64,000 nt of DNA from VRUE01 sp036266075 (GTDB lineage Bacteria; Actinomycetota; Thermoleophilia; Solirubrobacterales; 70-9): NCBI GenBank assembly GCA_036266075.1, contig DATANV010000033.1, forward strand, positions 62,001-126,000. The letters run 5' to 3'. This document shows, piece after piece, positions 1-9,140 of this stretch. The notes under the pieces are model-generated. The model searched no databases and had not been told where the DNA came from. It worked only from the letters and a program-made list of their open reading frames with translations. The stretch's first letter is position 1, and the number at the start of each line of letters is the position of its first letter. The translations under genes were made by a program, and so were the position numbers.

Positions 1-498
1 CTCGCCGAGGCCGACCGCGTCCGGGTCGACGGCGTGAATCGCGACCAGGGTTTCGGCGACGCGCTCGCCGATCGCCCGCCGATCCGCCTCGCCGGGGAAC
101 GCCTCGGCCTCAGCCAACCCGCGCAGGATCGGCCCCTCGACGAACTCCATCACGTAGAAGGGGGCTTCGTTCACCGCCTCGTCCTGGCAGAAGCCGACGA
201 CCGGCGCGACCGGCACCTCAGTTGGGCCCAGTGCCGAGACGACCCTGTGCTCGCGGGCCATGTCGTGCGCCGAGCCGAGCCGCTTGCCGAGCGGTGGCCG
301 GCGCAGCGCCCAGCGGCGGCCCGTCGCGTCCTCGACACGGTAGGTGAGATTCGAGTGGCCGCCCGAGATCCGCTCGAAGGAAAGCGGCAGCTCAGCGCCC
401 TCAACGTGCTCGGCGAACCAGCCCTCGACGCCGGCGCGGTCGATGCCCTCCGGTGCCGCGACAGCGCCGTCCGCGGTGCCTGTAGCCTCGTCCTCCAT
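1..498 (-). CDS. Phosphotransferase, APH/ACAD10-11-like (partial)
   Basis: The 166 visible N-terminal residues belong to the aminoglycoside-phosphotransferase fold of the ACAD10/11-like type. Residues 50-80 carry the nucleotide-loop pattern ISGGHSNLTYRV followed by WALRRPPLGK with the ATP-binding Lys, and YVMEFVEGPIL forms the hinge. The catalytic Brenner motif (HxDxxxxN) and the C-terminus lie beyond position 1. The start is supported by TATGCT (rc of 508-513) nine bases upstream, with no Shine-Dalgarno site. In this family such proteins phosphorylate hydroxylated acyl-CoAs or other small alcohols; the substrate here is unknown. It is divergent from the histidine kinase. Confidence 0.75.
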   Translation of the reverse strand, partial: MEDEATGTADGAVAAPEGIDRAGVEGWFAEHVEGAELPLSFERISGGHSNLTYRVEDATGRRWALRRPPLGKRLGSAHDMAREHRVVSALGPTEVPVAPVVGFCQDEAVNEAPFYVMEFVEGPILRGLAEAEAFPGEADRRAIGERVAETLVAIHAVDPDAVGLGE

Positions 499-1777
499 CG
501 CCGCGCAAGCATATTCCCGACGCCCACTTCGGCTTAGCCCGTCGCTTGCAAATCGACTGACGATCGGCTTCGCGATCGCCTTTGCCGTGCTCGCCGGCCT
601 TGCCGTGATCGGCGTCGCCCGCTTCACCCAGCAGCGCCAGGACTACGAGGACGCGACGGCGCGCTCCTACCAGCGCGAGCTGGCGGCCCGCACGCGGCTG
701 GCGGAGGGCGTCCACCCGACCGCTGCGCGGGCGACGATCGTCGCTCAGCAGCAGAAGCGGCAGGCCCTGCGCGACGACATCTCCAGCCAGACCCGCGACA
801 CGGCGCTGCTGGTCGGCGCCGGCCTGATCGCCGGGCTGACCGGCGCGGCGCTCCTCTTCAGCGGCTTGATCTCCTCGATGCGGCGCCCGCTGGAGGACCT
901 CGTCGCCGCATCGGAACGGCTCGCCGGAGGCGATCTCGACACGCGCGTCAAGGTCGGCGGGCTGGCCGAGACGGCGACGCTTGGACAGGCCTTCAACGAA
1001 ATGGCCGAGGAGCTGCAGCGCCGGGCCGGCGAACGCGACCAGCTCGACCGGATGAAAGACGAGTTCGTGCTGACCGCCTCGCATGAGCTGCGCAGCCCGC
1101 TGACCTCCGTGCAGGGCTTCGCCGAGCTGCTGATGCTGGAGCGCGACAAGCTCAGCCCGAAGCAGCAGGAGACCGTCGAGATCATCGTTGACAACAGTCG
1201 CCACCTGGTCCGCCTGCTCAACGAGCTGCTCGACCTGGCGCGCAGCGACGCCGGGCAGCTGCGGATCGAGCCGCAGCCAACCGAGGTGACGACGCTGGTC
1301 GCGGACGCGGAGCGGGCGATGCGCAGCCAACTGGAAGCGAAGCGGCAGACGCTGACCGAGGAGATCGAGCCGGGCCTGCCAGCGGTGAGCGCCGATCGGG
1401 ACCGAATTCGTCAAGTAATGGTCAATCTCCTCACCAACGCGACCGAGTACTGTCCGGAAGGCTCCGCGATTCGAGTGACGGCACGGTGGCAGGACGGCGG
1501 GGTTGAGATCGCGGTGATCGACGACGGCCCCGGCATCCCCAGCGACCAGCTCGAACACGTCTTCGAGCGCTTCACGCGCGGCGAAGCGGGGATGACGCAG
1601 CGCGTCGGCGGCACCGGCCTGGGGCTGGCGATCTCCAAGTCCCTGGTCGAGCTGCACGGCGGCACGATCGCCGCCGAATCGACGCCCGGGCGTGGATCGA
1701 CCTTCAGGTTCCGCCTGCCGGAGGCGACCGCAGCGGCGACGCCCAGTCCCGGCCCCGCCGGTGCGGAGGCTTCCTGA
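476..1777 (+). CDS. Sensor histidine kinase, HAMP-HisKA-HATPase
   Basis: Membrane histidine kinase of about 430 residues. An N-terminal membrane helix (LTIGFAIAFAVLAGLAVIGV) is followed by a short extracytoplasmic stretch, a second helix (LLVGAGLIAGLTGAALLF), a HAMP domain, a HisKA dimer with the phospho-acceptor His in ASHELRSPL, and a HATPase domain with the N box (NLLTNATEY), G1 (DDGPGIP) and G2 (GGTGLGLAISKSLVE). The stop overlaps the response-regulator start as ATGA, so the pair is translationally coupled. The start is uncertain: GTG at 476 is the last usable codon before the first helix but overlaps the divergent gene; GTG at 344 is also possible. Confidence 0.85.
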   Translation: MPVASSSIAAQAYSRRPLRLSPSLANRLTIGFAIAFAVLAGLAVIGVARFTQQRQDYEDATARSYQRELAARTRLAEGVHPTAARATIVAQQQKRQALRDDISSQTRDTALLVGAGLIAGLTGAALLFSGLISSMRRPLEDLVAASERLAGGDLDTRVKVGGLAETATLGQAFNEMAEELQRRAGERDQLDRMKDEFVLTASHELRSPLTSVQGFAELLMLERDKLSPKQQETVEIIVDNSRHLVRLLNELLDLARSDAGQLRIEPQPTEVTTLVADAERAMRSQLEAKRQTLTEEIEPGLPAVSADRDRIRQVMVNLLTNATEYCPEGSAIRVTARWQDGGVEIAVIDDGPGIPSDQLEHVFERFTRGEAGMTQRVGGTGLGLAISKSLVELHGGTIAAESTPGRGSTFRFRLPEATAAATPSPGPAGAEAS

Positions 1778-2145
1778 TGGCCCGCATCCTGGTCGCCGAC
1801 GATTCGGAGACGATCCTGCTGCTGATCCGAACCCGGCTCGAGATGGAGGGCCACGAGGTCGAAACCGCGGAAGACGGCCAGGAGGTGGCCGAGGCGCTGC
1901 GCAGCGGCGCCAGGCCGCAGCCCGACCTGCTGCTGCTCGACGCGATGATGCCGCGCATGTCGGGAATCGACGCGCTGCGCGAGCTGCGTGCCGCGGGAAT
2001 CCAGACGCCGGCGTTGATCGTCAGCGCTCACCGCGAGGGCGCTGACGACGGTGACGAGGAGCTGGGAATCGACGGCTATGTGACCAAGCCGATCGACTTC
2101 GAGCGCCTCTTCGAACGGATCGCCGAGCTGACCGGCCCCGCCTGA
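1777..2145 (+). CDS. Stand-alone response regulator receiver
   Basis: Receiver-only CheY-like protein of 122 residues. The acidic pocket is D8-D9, the phospho-acceptor D55 lies in LLLLDAMMPRMSG, the conserved Ser is S83 and the conserved Lys is K104 (VTKPID). There is no DNA-binding or enzymatic output domain, so it must act by protein contact or in a phosphorelay. It is the presumed partner of the upstream kinase, with which it shares an ATGA overlap. Confidence 0.9.
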   Translation: MARILVADDSETILLLIRTRLEMEGHEVETAEDGQEVAEALRSGARPQPDLLLLDAMMPRMSGIDALRELRAAGIQTPALIVSAHREGADDGDEELGIDGYVTKPIDFERLFERIAELTGPA

Positions 2146-2152
2146 GGCGGGG
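2136..2152 (+). terminator. Short hairpin with stop codon in loop
   Basis: CCCCGCC and GGCGGGG form a 7-bp stem whose 3-base loop is the TGA stop of the response regulator. No T run follows. It is a weak terminator candidate. Confidence 0.35.
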
Positions 2153-2221
2153 CGGGGTCCTCCGGCGCGCCTAGCCCGCCGGGTGGTACTCCGGCGGGGT
2201 GGCCGGACCGCTGCCGGCGGC

Positions 2222-2436
2222 GGGCTGACGACGGCGCAGACCGCGGTGACGGTAATCGTCGTCGCCGGGGTGCCCTGGGGAGACCAGTAGCCGAAGCCGG
2301 TCGCCGTCCAGCCGTTTCTCTGCGACGTCGGCCCGTCGTCGTTCACGAAGCCGCATTCCTCGTCGCTCAGGGTTGCCCCGCCGCCGATGGCATTCAGGCC
2401 GGGTGGGCAGGTCGCCACAGCCGTCGTTCCACTCTG
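2222..2436 (-). pseudogene. Remnant of a GAVT-repeat-type surface protein C-terminus
   Basis: One minus-strand frame reads TTAVATCPPGLNAIGGG, then NGWTATGFGYWSP and TITVTAVCAVV. This matches the pattern of the C-terminal domain of the intact protein at 31111-31779 (CPTNKQAIGGGARV, GWTATA, AVEAFAICA). There is no convincing start and no in-frame stop close after the domain, so it is a decayed fragment or a gene broken by frameshift. It fills the 330 bases between the response regulator and the helicase. Homology is judged by eye only. Confidence 0.45.
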
Positions 2437-2474
2437 ATCTTGCCCGCCGCGTAGACCGCGCCGCCGAATGAAAT

Positions 2475-3932
2475 TCAGCCCTTGGCGATCTCCAGGCGGA
2501 TCTCCTTGCCCTTCAGCTTCGTGCCGTCGAGGAACTCGACGGTGCGGTCGGCCTCGCCCGCGGCGACCTCGACGAAGGAAAAGCGGTGCAGAACGCGGAT
2601 CTCGTGGATCGCGTCCTCGTCGAGCACCGCCCCCTCGCGCAGCGCCCAGCGCAGGTCCTCCTCGCTGATGCCGCTGCGTTCGCCGCGGTTGACGAACAGC
2701 TTCACCCAGGCGCCGTCGCTGCCGGCACGCTCCTCGGCCGGGGCGGCGCCGTTGCCGGCCTCGGCCTCGACCGGGCGGGGGCGCTCGCGGCGGCGCGGTC
2801 GCGGCGCGTGCTCGAGCCGCTCCTCCGGGCTCTCCCACTCGCCGATAGAGGTCTTCACGTCGCGCTCGATGCGGCCGATCTCATCCCGCTGGTCGGGAGT
2901 CACCAGCGTGATCGCCCGCCCGGTCCGCCCCACCCTGCCGGTGCGGCCGATGCGGTGCACGTAGACCTCCGAGGAGGCGGGGACGTCGTAGTTGATGACG
3001 TGAGTAACGTGCTCGATGTCGAGCCCGCGGGCGGCGATGTCGGTTGCCACCAGCAGCTTCACGCGGTGGTCCTTGAAGGCGATCATCACGCCGTCGCGCG
3101 AGCCCTGGCTCATGTCGCCGTGCAGCGCCTTGACGTCGAGCCCTTTGTCCTTCAGCGTCTTCTCCAGCTTCGAGGCGCCGATTTTGGTGCGGCAGAAGAT
3201 GATCGCCTGCTCCGGTTCCTCGGTCCGCAGCAGCTCGACCAGGCGGGGGGCCTTCTCCCTGCCCGGCACCTCGACGAAGGCCTGTTCGATCGCGTCGACG
3301 GTGAGCTGTTTGGGCGTGATTTTGATCGTCGTCGGGTCGTACATGTAGCTCTCGGCGAGCCGCTTGACCGGCGGCGGCATCGTCGCCGAGAAGAGCGCCG
3401 TCTGGCGGCCGCTGGGGCACATCCGCAGGATCTTCTCGACGTCCTCGATGAAGCCCAGGTCGAGCATCTCGTCGGCCTCGTCGAGGACGACGTAGCGGGC
3501 CGCGGTGAGGACCAGCGAGCGGCGCGACATCAGGTCCATCATCCGGCCGACGGTGGCGACGACGACGTGGGCACCGGCACGCAGCTGCGACTGCTGGCTG
3601 CGGATCGGGGCGCCGCCGAAGACGGCGACGATCTCGACGTCGAGGTGCTCGGCGTAGGCGCGCAGCGCCTGGGTCACCTGGATGCAGAGCTCGCGGGTCG
3701 GGGTCAGGACGATCCCCTGCACCTCGTCGCTGTCAGGATCGAGGTACTGCAGCAGCGGCAGGCCGAAAGCGGCAGTCTTGCCGGTGCCGGTCTGCGCCTG
3801 GCCGATCACGTCGTGGCCGCCGAGCAGCTCGGGGATCGCCTGCTCCTGGATCGGCGTCGGCTCGGCGTAGCCCAGCTCGTCGAGCGCCTGCTGGATCGCC
3901 GGCGCCAGCCCAAGGTCCTTGAATGTGCTCAC
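2475..3932 (-). CDS. DEAD-box RNA helicase with C-terminal RNA-binding domain
   Basis: ATP-dependent RNA helicase of 485 residues, CshA/DeaD type. Visible motifs are the Q motif (about 25-30), Walker A AQTGTGKT (46-53), PTREL (78-82), DEAD (151-154), SAT (182-184), ARGLD (301-305) and HRIGRTGR (326-333). After a charged Arg/Pro-rich linker, residues about 408-482 form a DbpA-like RNA-binding domain. Motif Ib reads TVGR (127-130) instead of the usual TPGR. Likely role: RNA unwinding in ribosome assembly or RNA decay. Its start overlaps the stop of the next minus-strand gene by 4 bases (3929-3932), although that gene is the one upstream of it in transcription. Confidence 0.93.
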   Translation of the reverse strand: MSTFKDLGLAPAIQQALDELGYAEPTPIQEQAIPELLGGHDVIGQAQTGTGKTAAFGLPLLQYLDPDSDEVQGIVLTPTRELCIQVTQALRAYAEHLDVEIVAVFGGAPIRSQQSQLRAGAHVVVATVGRMMDLMSRRSLVLTAARYVVLDEADEMLDLGFIEDVEKILRMCPSGRQTALFSATMPPPVKRLAESYMYDPTTIKITPKQLTVDAIEQAFVEVPGREKAPRLVELLRTEEPEQAIIFCRTKIGASKLEKTLKDKGLDVKALHGDMSQGSRDGVMIAFKDHRVKLLVATDIAARGLDIEHVTHVINYDVPASSEVYVHRIGRTGRVGRTGRAITLVTPDQRDEIGRIERDVKTSIGEWESPEERLEHAPRPRRRERPRPVEAEAGNGAAPAEERAGSDGAWVKLFVNRGERSGISEEDLRWALREGAVLDEDAIHEIRVLHRFSFVEVAAGEADRTVEFLDGTKLKGKEIRLEIAKG

Positions 3933-4876
3933 TTGGACGGATCCAGGAGGAGCTTGCCGGCCGTGCGGCGGGCGATCAGGTCTTCGTGGGCGCGGGCGGC
4001 CGCGGAGAGCGGGTACACGTCGCCGACGGTGACCTCGAGCTCGCCACCGGCAACCGCCGCCAACAGCTCGCCGATCATCGGCGCGACGATCTTGCGTTGC
4101 ATCAGCAAGTGGACGAGCCAGAAGCCGACGACCGACTTCGAGCCTTGCAGCAGCGCGCCGGTCGAGACGTCGCGCTGCTCGCGCGAGGCGATCCCGAAGA
4201 CGACCATCCGGCCGAGCGGCGCAAGCGCCGCGAACTCGGCGTCGAAGGCCTCGCCGCCGCTCATGTGCAGGACCGCGTCGACCCGCTCGCCGCCGTTGGC
4301 CGCGAGGATCGCCTCCTTCAAGTCGGGCGCGCGCGAGTCGACCGTCGCGTCGGCGCCCAGCCGCTCGACCAGAGCCCGCTTCTCCTCGCTGGAGGCAAGG
4401 CCGATCACCTTCGCGCCGGCGCGCTTGCCGAGCTGCACCGCAAGCGAGCCGGTGCCACCCGCCGCCGCCTCGACCAGCAGCGTCTCCCCCGGCTCGACCC
4501 GGGCGCAGCGCCGCACCAGTGCCATCGCGGTCAGCCCCTGCAGCAGCAGCGCCGCCGCGCGATCGTCGTCGACCTCGTCGGGAACCGGCACGAGGAACGC
4601 CTCCGGCACCGCGACCTTCTCCGCATACCCCCCGTTCGCCAAGATCGCCGCGACCCGCCGTCCGTCCTCGGTGCGCCCGCTGATCTCGGCGCCCGGCACC
4701 AGCGGCAGCTGCTGCTCGGCCAGATAGTCGTTCCGCGTCGCGTGCGTATCGGCGAAGTTGATCCCGCTGCGAGCAACCTCGACCAGCACCTCCCCCTCGC
4801 CGGGCACCGGATCGGGCAGCTCAACCACTTCCAGCTTCTCCGGTCCACCGAACTCATCTATCTGAATCGCCTTCAT
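3929..4876 (-). CDS. NADPH:quinone oxidoreductase-like MDR enzyme
   Basis: Zinc-independent medium-chain dehydrogenase/reductase of 315 residues. The GroES-like N-terminal half contains VARSGINFADTHATRNDY and VPGAEISGR; the Rossmann half has AAAGGTGSLAVQLGKRAGAKVIG and then EKRALVERLGADATVD. It lacks the Cys/His zinc ligands of alcohol dehydrogenases, as usual for the quinone-reductase branch. It is first in a two-gene unit with the helicase. The start is leaderless by inspection: TATGGT (rc of 4886-4891) sits nine bases before the ATG. Confidence 0.88.
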   Translation of the reverse strand: MKAIQIDEFGGPEKLEVVELPDPVPGEGEVLVEVARSGINFADTHATRNDYLAEQQLPLVPGAEISGRTEDGRRVAAILANGGYAEKVAVPEAFLVPVPDEVDDDRAAALLLQGLTAMALVRRCARVEPGETLLVEAAAGGTGSLAVQLGKRAGAKVIGLASSEEKRALVERLGADATVDSRAPDLKEAILAANGGERVDAVLHMSGGEAFDAEFAALAPLGRMVVFGIASREQRDVSTGALLQGSKSVVGFWLVHLLMQRKIVAPMIGELLAAVAGGELEVTVGDVYPLSAAARAHEDLIARRTAGKLLLDPSK

Positions 4877-4971
4877 CGGCGGCGAACCATAGTCGTCGGG
4901 CGGAAAAGCAGCCTTAGCCCTTCAGGTCGCGCGCCTGGGCCGCCGCTCCCGGGGAGCTGGAGCCGAGCATG

Positions 4972-5108
4972 GGGGTCGGGGGTGTGTCGGCGGGTGCCTC
5001 GCGAACGCGGGCACCGCAGAGCGATTCCTGCCGCGAAGCGGCGCCAATTTGGTGAGCGGAGCCGAAGACGAAGCGAACATAGGCACCCGCCGACACACCC
5101 CCGACCCC
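4972..5108. repeat. Inverted repeat, perfect 28-bp arms
   Basis: The arms at 4972-4999 and 5081-5108 are exact reverse complements and enclose an 81-base core. The element occupies most of the divergent intergenic region between the oxidoreductase and the PfkB kinase. It ends next to the presumed -10 of the kinase (TACGCT, 5112-5117), so the right arm covers its -35 region. The core is unlike those of the other elements in the window. Confidence 0.8.
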
Positions 5109-5123
5109 TTATACGCTGCCCCA

Positions 5124-6047
<924 letters not shown>

Positions 6048-6087
6048 CGAGCCGAGACTCGCAAGCTGCGAGAATGGCCGCCGCAAT

Positions 6088-7437
6088 ATGGCCGCCGACT
6101 CGCTGACGATCACCGACAACCGCACTGGGCGGACCTACGAGGTACCGGTCGCCGACGGCACGGTGCGGGCGATGGACCTGCGCCAGATCAAAGTCGCCGA
6201 GGACGAATTCGGGATGCTGTCCTACGACCCGGCCTTCACCAACACCGCCGCCTGCCGCTCGGCGATCACCTACATCGACGGCGAGGCCGGCATCCTCGAA
6301 CACCGTGGCTACTCGATCGAGCAGCTCTGCGAGCGGTCCAGCTTCCTCGAGGTCGCCTACCTGCTGATCTTCGGCGAGCTGCCGACCAAACCGCAGCTCG
6401 AGCGCTGGGTCTACGACATCACCCACCACACCTTCGTCCACGAGGACCTCAAGCACTTCTTCGAGGGCTTCCGCTACGACGCGCACCCGATGGGGATGCT
6501 GCTCTCCGGTGTCGGCGCGCTCTCGACCTTCTACCCAGCTGCCAAGCACATCGAGGACCCCGAAGAGCGCTACATGGCGGCGGTGCGACTGATCGCCAAG
6601 GTGCCGACGCTGGCCGCCTTCTCCTACCGCCACAACATGGGGCTGCCCTACGTCTACCCCGAAAACGACCTCAACTTCGCCGAGAACTTCCTCTCGATGA
6701 TGTTCAAGAAGACGGAAGTGAAGCACGTGCCGAAGGCCGCCCTCTCGAAGGCGCTCGAGGTGCTCTTCATCCTCCACGCCGACCACGAACAGAACTGCTC
6801 GACGAGCGCGGTGCGCGGCGTCGGCTCCTCCGGCGTCGACCCCTACTCGGCGGTCGCGGCGGGGGTCGCGGCGCTCTACGGGCCGCTGCACGGCGGCGCC
6901 AACGAGGCGGTGCTGCGCATGTTGCGCGGCATTGAGTCGGCCGACAACATCCCCGACTTCCTCGAGCGGGTCAAGAACCGCGAAGAGAAACTGATGGGCT
7001 TCGGCCACCGCGTCTATAAGAACTACGACCCGCGGGCGCGGATCATCCAGCAGCACATGGACGAGGTCTTCGAGGCGACCGAGTACAACCCGCTGGTCGA
7101 GATCGCCCGCGAGCTGGAGAAGCGCGCCCTCGACGACGAGTACTTCACCTCGCGCAAGCTCTACCCGAACGTCGACTACTACTCGGGGATCATCTACGAG
7201 GCGCTGGAGATCCCGACCGAGATGTTCACCGTGATCTTCGCGATCCCGCGCACGGCCGGCTGGGTCGCGCAGTGGATGGAGATGCAGGAAGACCCGGAGA
7301 AGAAAATCGCCCGCCCGCGGCAGATCTACACCGGCGAGCGAGAGCGCGACTACGTGCCGATCGGGGAGCGCGAAGGACCCGAGAAAATCGTTGGGCCGCC
7401 GGCGCGCCGGCCCAAACGGCCGCGGCGCGGGGCGTAA
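6088..7437 (+). CDS. gltA: Citrate synthase
   Basis: Condenses oxaloacetate and acetyl-CoA at the entry to the TCA cycle. The 449 residues carry the three catalytic regions: FILHADHEQNCSTS (about 228-240), MGFGHRVYKNYDPR with His307, and VDYYSG with Asp363. The N-terminal beta region marks the type II hexamer-like class. A basic, proline-rich tail (GPPARRPKRPRRGA) extends the C-terminus beyond the usual end. Aconitase and 2-oxoglutarate dehydrogenase are also in this window. Confidence 0.95.
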   Translation: MAADSLTITDNRTGRTYEVPVADGTVRAMDLRQIKVAEDEFGMLSYDPAFTNTAACRSAITYIDGEAGILEHRGYSIEQLCERSSFLEVAYLLIFGELPTKPQLERWVYDITHHTFVHEDLKHFFEGFRYDAHPMGMLLSGVGALSTFYPAAKHIEDPEERYMAAVRLIAKVPTLAAFSYRHNMGLPYVYPENDLNFAENFLSMMFKKTEVKHVPKAALSKALEVLFILHADHEQNCSTSAVRGVGSSGVDPYSAVAAGVAALYGPLHGGANEAVLRMLRGIESADNIPDFLERVKNREEKLMGFGHRVYKNYDPRARIIQQHMDEVFEATEYNPLVEIARELEKRALDDEYFTSRKLYPNVDYYSGIIYEALEIPTEMFTVIFAIPRTAGWVAQWMEMQEDPEKKIARPRQIYTGERERDYVPIGEREGPEKIVGPPARRPKRPRRGA

Positions 7438-7452
7438 GCGCGGCCGGCACGC

Positions 7453-7797
7453 GTGAGCTGGAAGCTGACCGTCAGGCACGGGTCCGACGTTGAGCATGAG
7501 AGCTTCGACGACCTGGGAGAGGCAGTGGCTGCGATGCGCGAACGGGCGCTGGCAATCCGCGCCGAGGGGTCCGTGAAGACGGTCTCCGCACTGCGGGACT
7601 TCGGGCCGGAGCAGCAAGTCCACGCGCGCCTGCAGCTCAGCGGCAGAGGCCTGATCCGCAAGCCGGTCGCCGGCATCGATGTGCGCGGCGATGGGACCTT
7701 CTTGCCCTACCGAGGGGTCGTTCGCCGCAAGGAACTCGACCCAACCGAGTACGACACGCCGTTCGACCTCGTGCGCGAGACCCTGGAATCGCGATGA
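7453..7797 (+). CDS. Conserved-looking protein of unknown function, 114 aa
   Basis: Not recognised. Small soluble protein with a GTG start, rich in charged residues, without signal peptide or membrane helix. It begins 15 bases after citrate synthase and its end overlaps the next start as ATGA, so it belongs to the same run of genes and codes as a coupled pair with the following one. No motif suggests a function. Confidence 0.65.
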   Translation: MSWKLTVRHGSDVEHESFDDLGEAVAAMRERALAIRAEGSVKTVSALRDFGPEQQVHARLQLSGRGLIRKPVAGIDVRGDGTFLPYRGVVRRKELDPTEYDTPFDLVRETLESR

Positions 7798-8102
7798 GCG
7801 AGACCGAGATACCCAAGGGCAGCTACGCGGCCGGGCGCCGGGTGAAGCTGCCGGCGGGCGCCGAAGCGCCCTACGTCGTCTTCGTCAACGGCGTCGAGCA
7901 GCGCGAGGAAGAGGACTACGACGTGCGCGCCGGCGAGATCGTCTTCCGCCGCGAGATCGTCAAGGAGAAGGTCGGCACCGGCCGCTGGCTGGCGATGTAC
8001 CTCGGCCTCTTCGGCACCTACCGCAAGGACGAGACGATCGACCTCCAGTTCCAGCGCGAAGGCAAGACCGAGCTGCGCTCCGACCTGCCGGTCTCCCACT
8101 GA
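7794..8102 (+). CDS. Protein of unknown function, 102 aa
   Basis: Not recognised. Soluble protein predicted to be mainly beta: PYVVFVNGVEQREEEDYDV and GEIVFRREIVKE resemble repeated strands. A short apolar segment (GRWLAMYLGLFGTY) could contact a membrane but is too short for a confident helix. Translationally coupled to the upstream gene and convergent with the UbiA enzyme. Confidence 0.65.
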   Translation: MSETEIPKGSYAAGRRVKLPAGAEAPYVVFVNGVEQREEEDYDVRAGEIVFRREIVKEKVGTGRWLAMYLGLFGTYRKDETIDLQFQREGKTELRSDLPVSH

Positions 8103-8103
8103 G

Positions 8104-8125
8104 ACTGAGCCCCGCGGGACTCAGT
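8104..8125. terminator. Hairpin between convergent genes
   Basis: ACTGAGCCC (8104-8112) pairs with GGACTCAGT (8117-8125) with one G-U wobble. It lies just after the + strand stop and covers the minus-strand stop of the UbiA gene, so it could end both transcripts. Confidence 0.5.
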
Positions 8126-9080
8126 TGAAGACGTAGAGCAGCAGGAAGGCGACGACGACGAAGCTGGCGCCGCCGAGGATCATGCCCTTGTCTTCGGCCA
8201 CTATCGCTGCGGTCGAGCGGTCGTCGGCTCGGTCGTAGATCAGGTACAGGTAGCGGAAGATGCAGTAGAGAGCGGGGGGGATCGTCCACATCATCTGGTT
8301 GCCGATGATCGGCGAGTTGACGGCGTAGATCGAGTAGCTGATCACCGTACCGGTGGTGACCATGGCGACCATCTGGTCGAGGAACGGCAGCGAGTAGTGC
8401 TCCAGCACGGGCCGGCTGCTGGTCCCCTGATGCAGCTCGGAGACCGCCTCCTGGCGGCGCTTCGTGACGCCGAGGAAGAGGGCCAGCATACCGGTGCAGA
8501 GCAGCAGCCATTCGGAGGCGTGGGCGTCGACGGCGCTGGCGCCGGCGGCGACGCGCAGGATGAATAGGCCGGCGAGGGTCATCACGTCGACGATCACCAC
8601 CTGCTTGAGGCCGAGGCTGTAGGCGAGCTGAGCGACGCCGTAGCCGATCACCATCAGACCAACTTCCCAGTTCACCGTGGCGAAGGCGAGGCCGATCGCC
8701 GCCGCGGCGAGCAATGGCGCGATCGTCTTCGCAGCCCCCTCCGACAGCTCCCCGGCGGCCAGCGGCCGGAAGCGCTTCTTCGGGTGCTTGCGGTCCAGCT
8801 CGACGTCGACCAGATCGTTGACGAAGTAGCCGGCGCTGGAGATCCAGCAGAAGGCGACGAAGGTGAGCACCGCCTCCAGCACCTCGTGCGGCTGGTTGAA
8901 CTTGCCGGAGAAGAGCAGCCCGGCGAAGACGAAGAGGTTCTTGATCCACTCGTGGGGCCGCCCGGTCTTGATCGCCGCCCGCAAGGGCGAGCGGCGCAGC
9001 GCGGCGGGCTCGTCCGCCGACGCGCGGGAGGGCCCGGCTGCGGCCGAGACCGTCGGTTGTTCGGAGGTGATCGTTTCCAT
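8121..9080 (-). CDS. UbiA prenyltransferase, decaprenyl-phosphate phosphoribosyltransferase-like
   Basis: Polytopic membrane enzyme of 319 residues in the UbiA superfamily. The first Asp-rich motif reads NDLVDVELDRKHPKKRFRP, the signature of the branch that transfers 5-phosphoribose-1-diphosphate to decaprenyl phosphate (Rv3806c type) rather than of quinone enzymes. In mycobacteria this makes the precursor of cell-wall arabinan; the product here is inferred from the family only. At least seven apolar segments follow. TACCCT (rc of 9090-9095) lies nine bases before the ATG, suggesting a leaderless mRNA. Confidence 0.85.
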   Translation of the reverse strand: METITSEQPTVSAAAGPSRASADEPAALRRSPLRAAIKTGRPHEWIKNLFVFAGLLFSGKFNQPHEVLEAVLTFVAFCWISSAGYFVNDLVDVELDRKHPKKRFRPLAAGELSEGAAKTIAPLLAAAAIGLAFATVNWEVGLMVIGYGVAQLAYSLGLKQVVIVDVMTLAGLFILRVAAGASAVDAHASEWLLLCTGMLALFLGVTKRRQEAVSELHQGTSSRPVLEHYSLPFLDQMVAMVTTGTVISYSIYAVNSPIIGNQMMWTIPPALYCIFRYLYLIYDRADDRSTAAIVAEDKGMILGGASFVVVAFLLLYVFN

Positions 9081-9140
9081 CGTCGCGGCAGGGTAGCGCT
9101 CAGCCCGGCAAGCGAACCGAATCCGAGCACTGTGGACGAT

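Noticed and set aside
4972..5108. CRISPR-like repeat
   Set aside because: A single inverted pair, no direct repeats with regular spacers, and no cas genes anywhere in the window.
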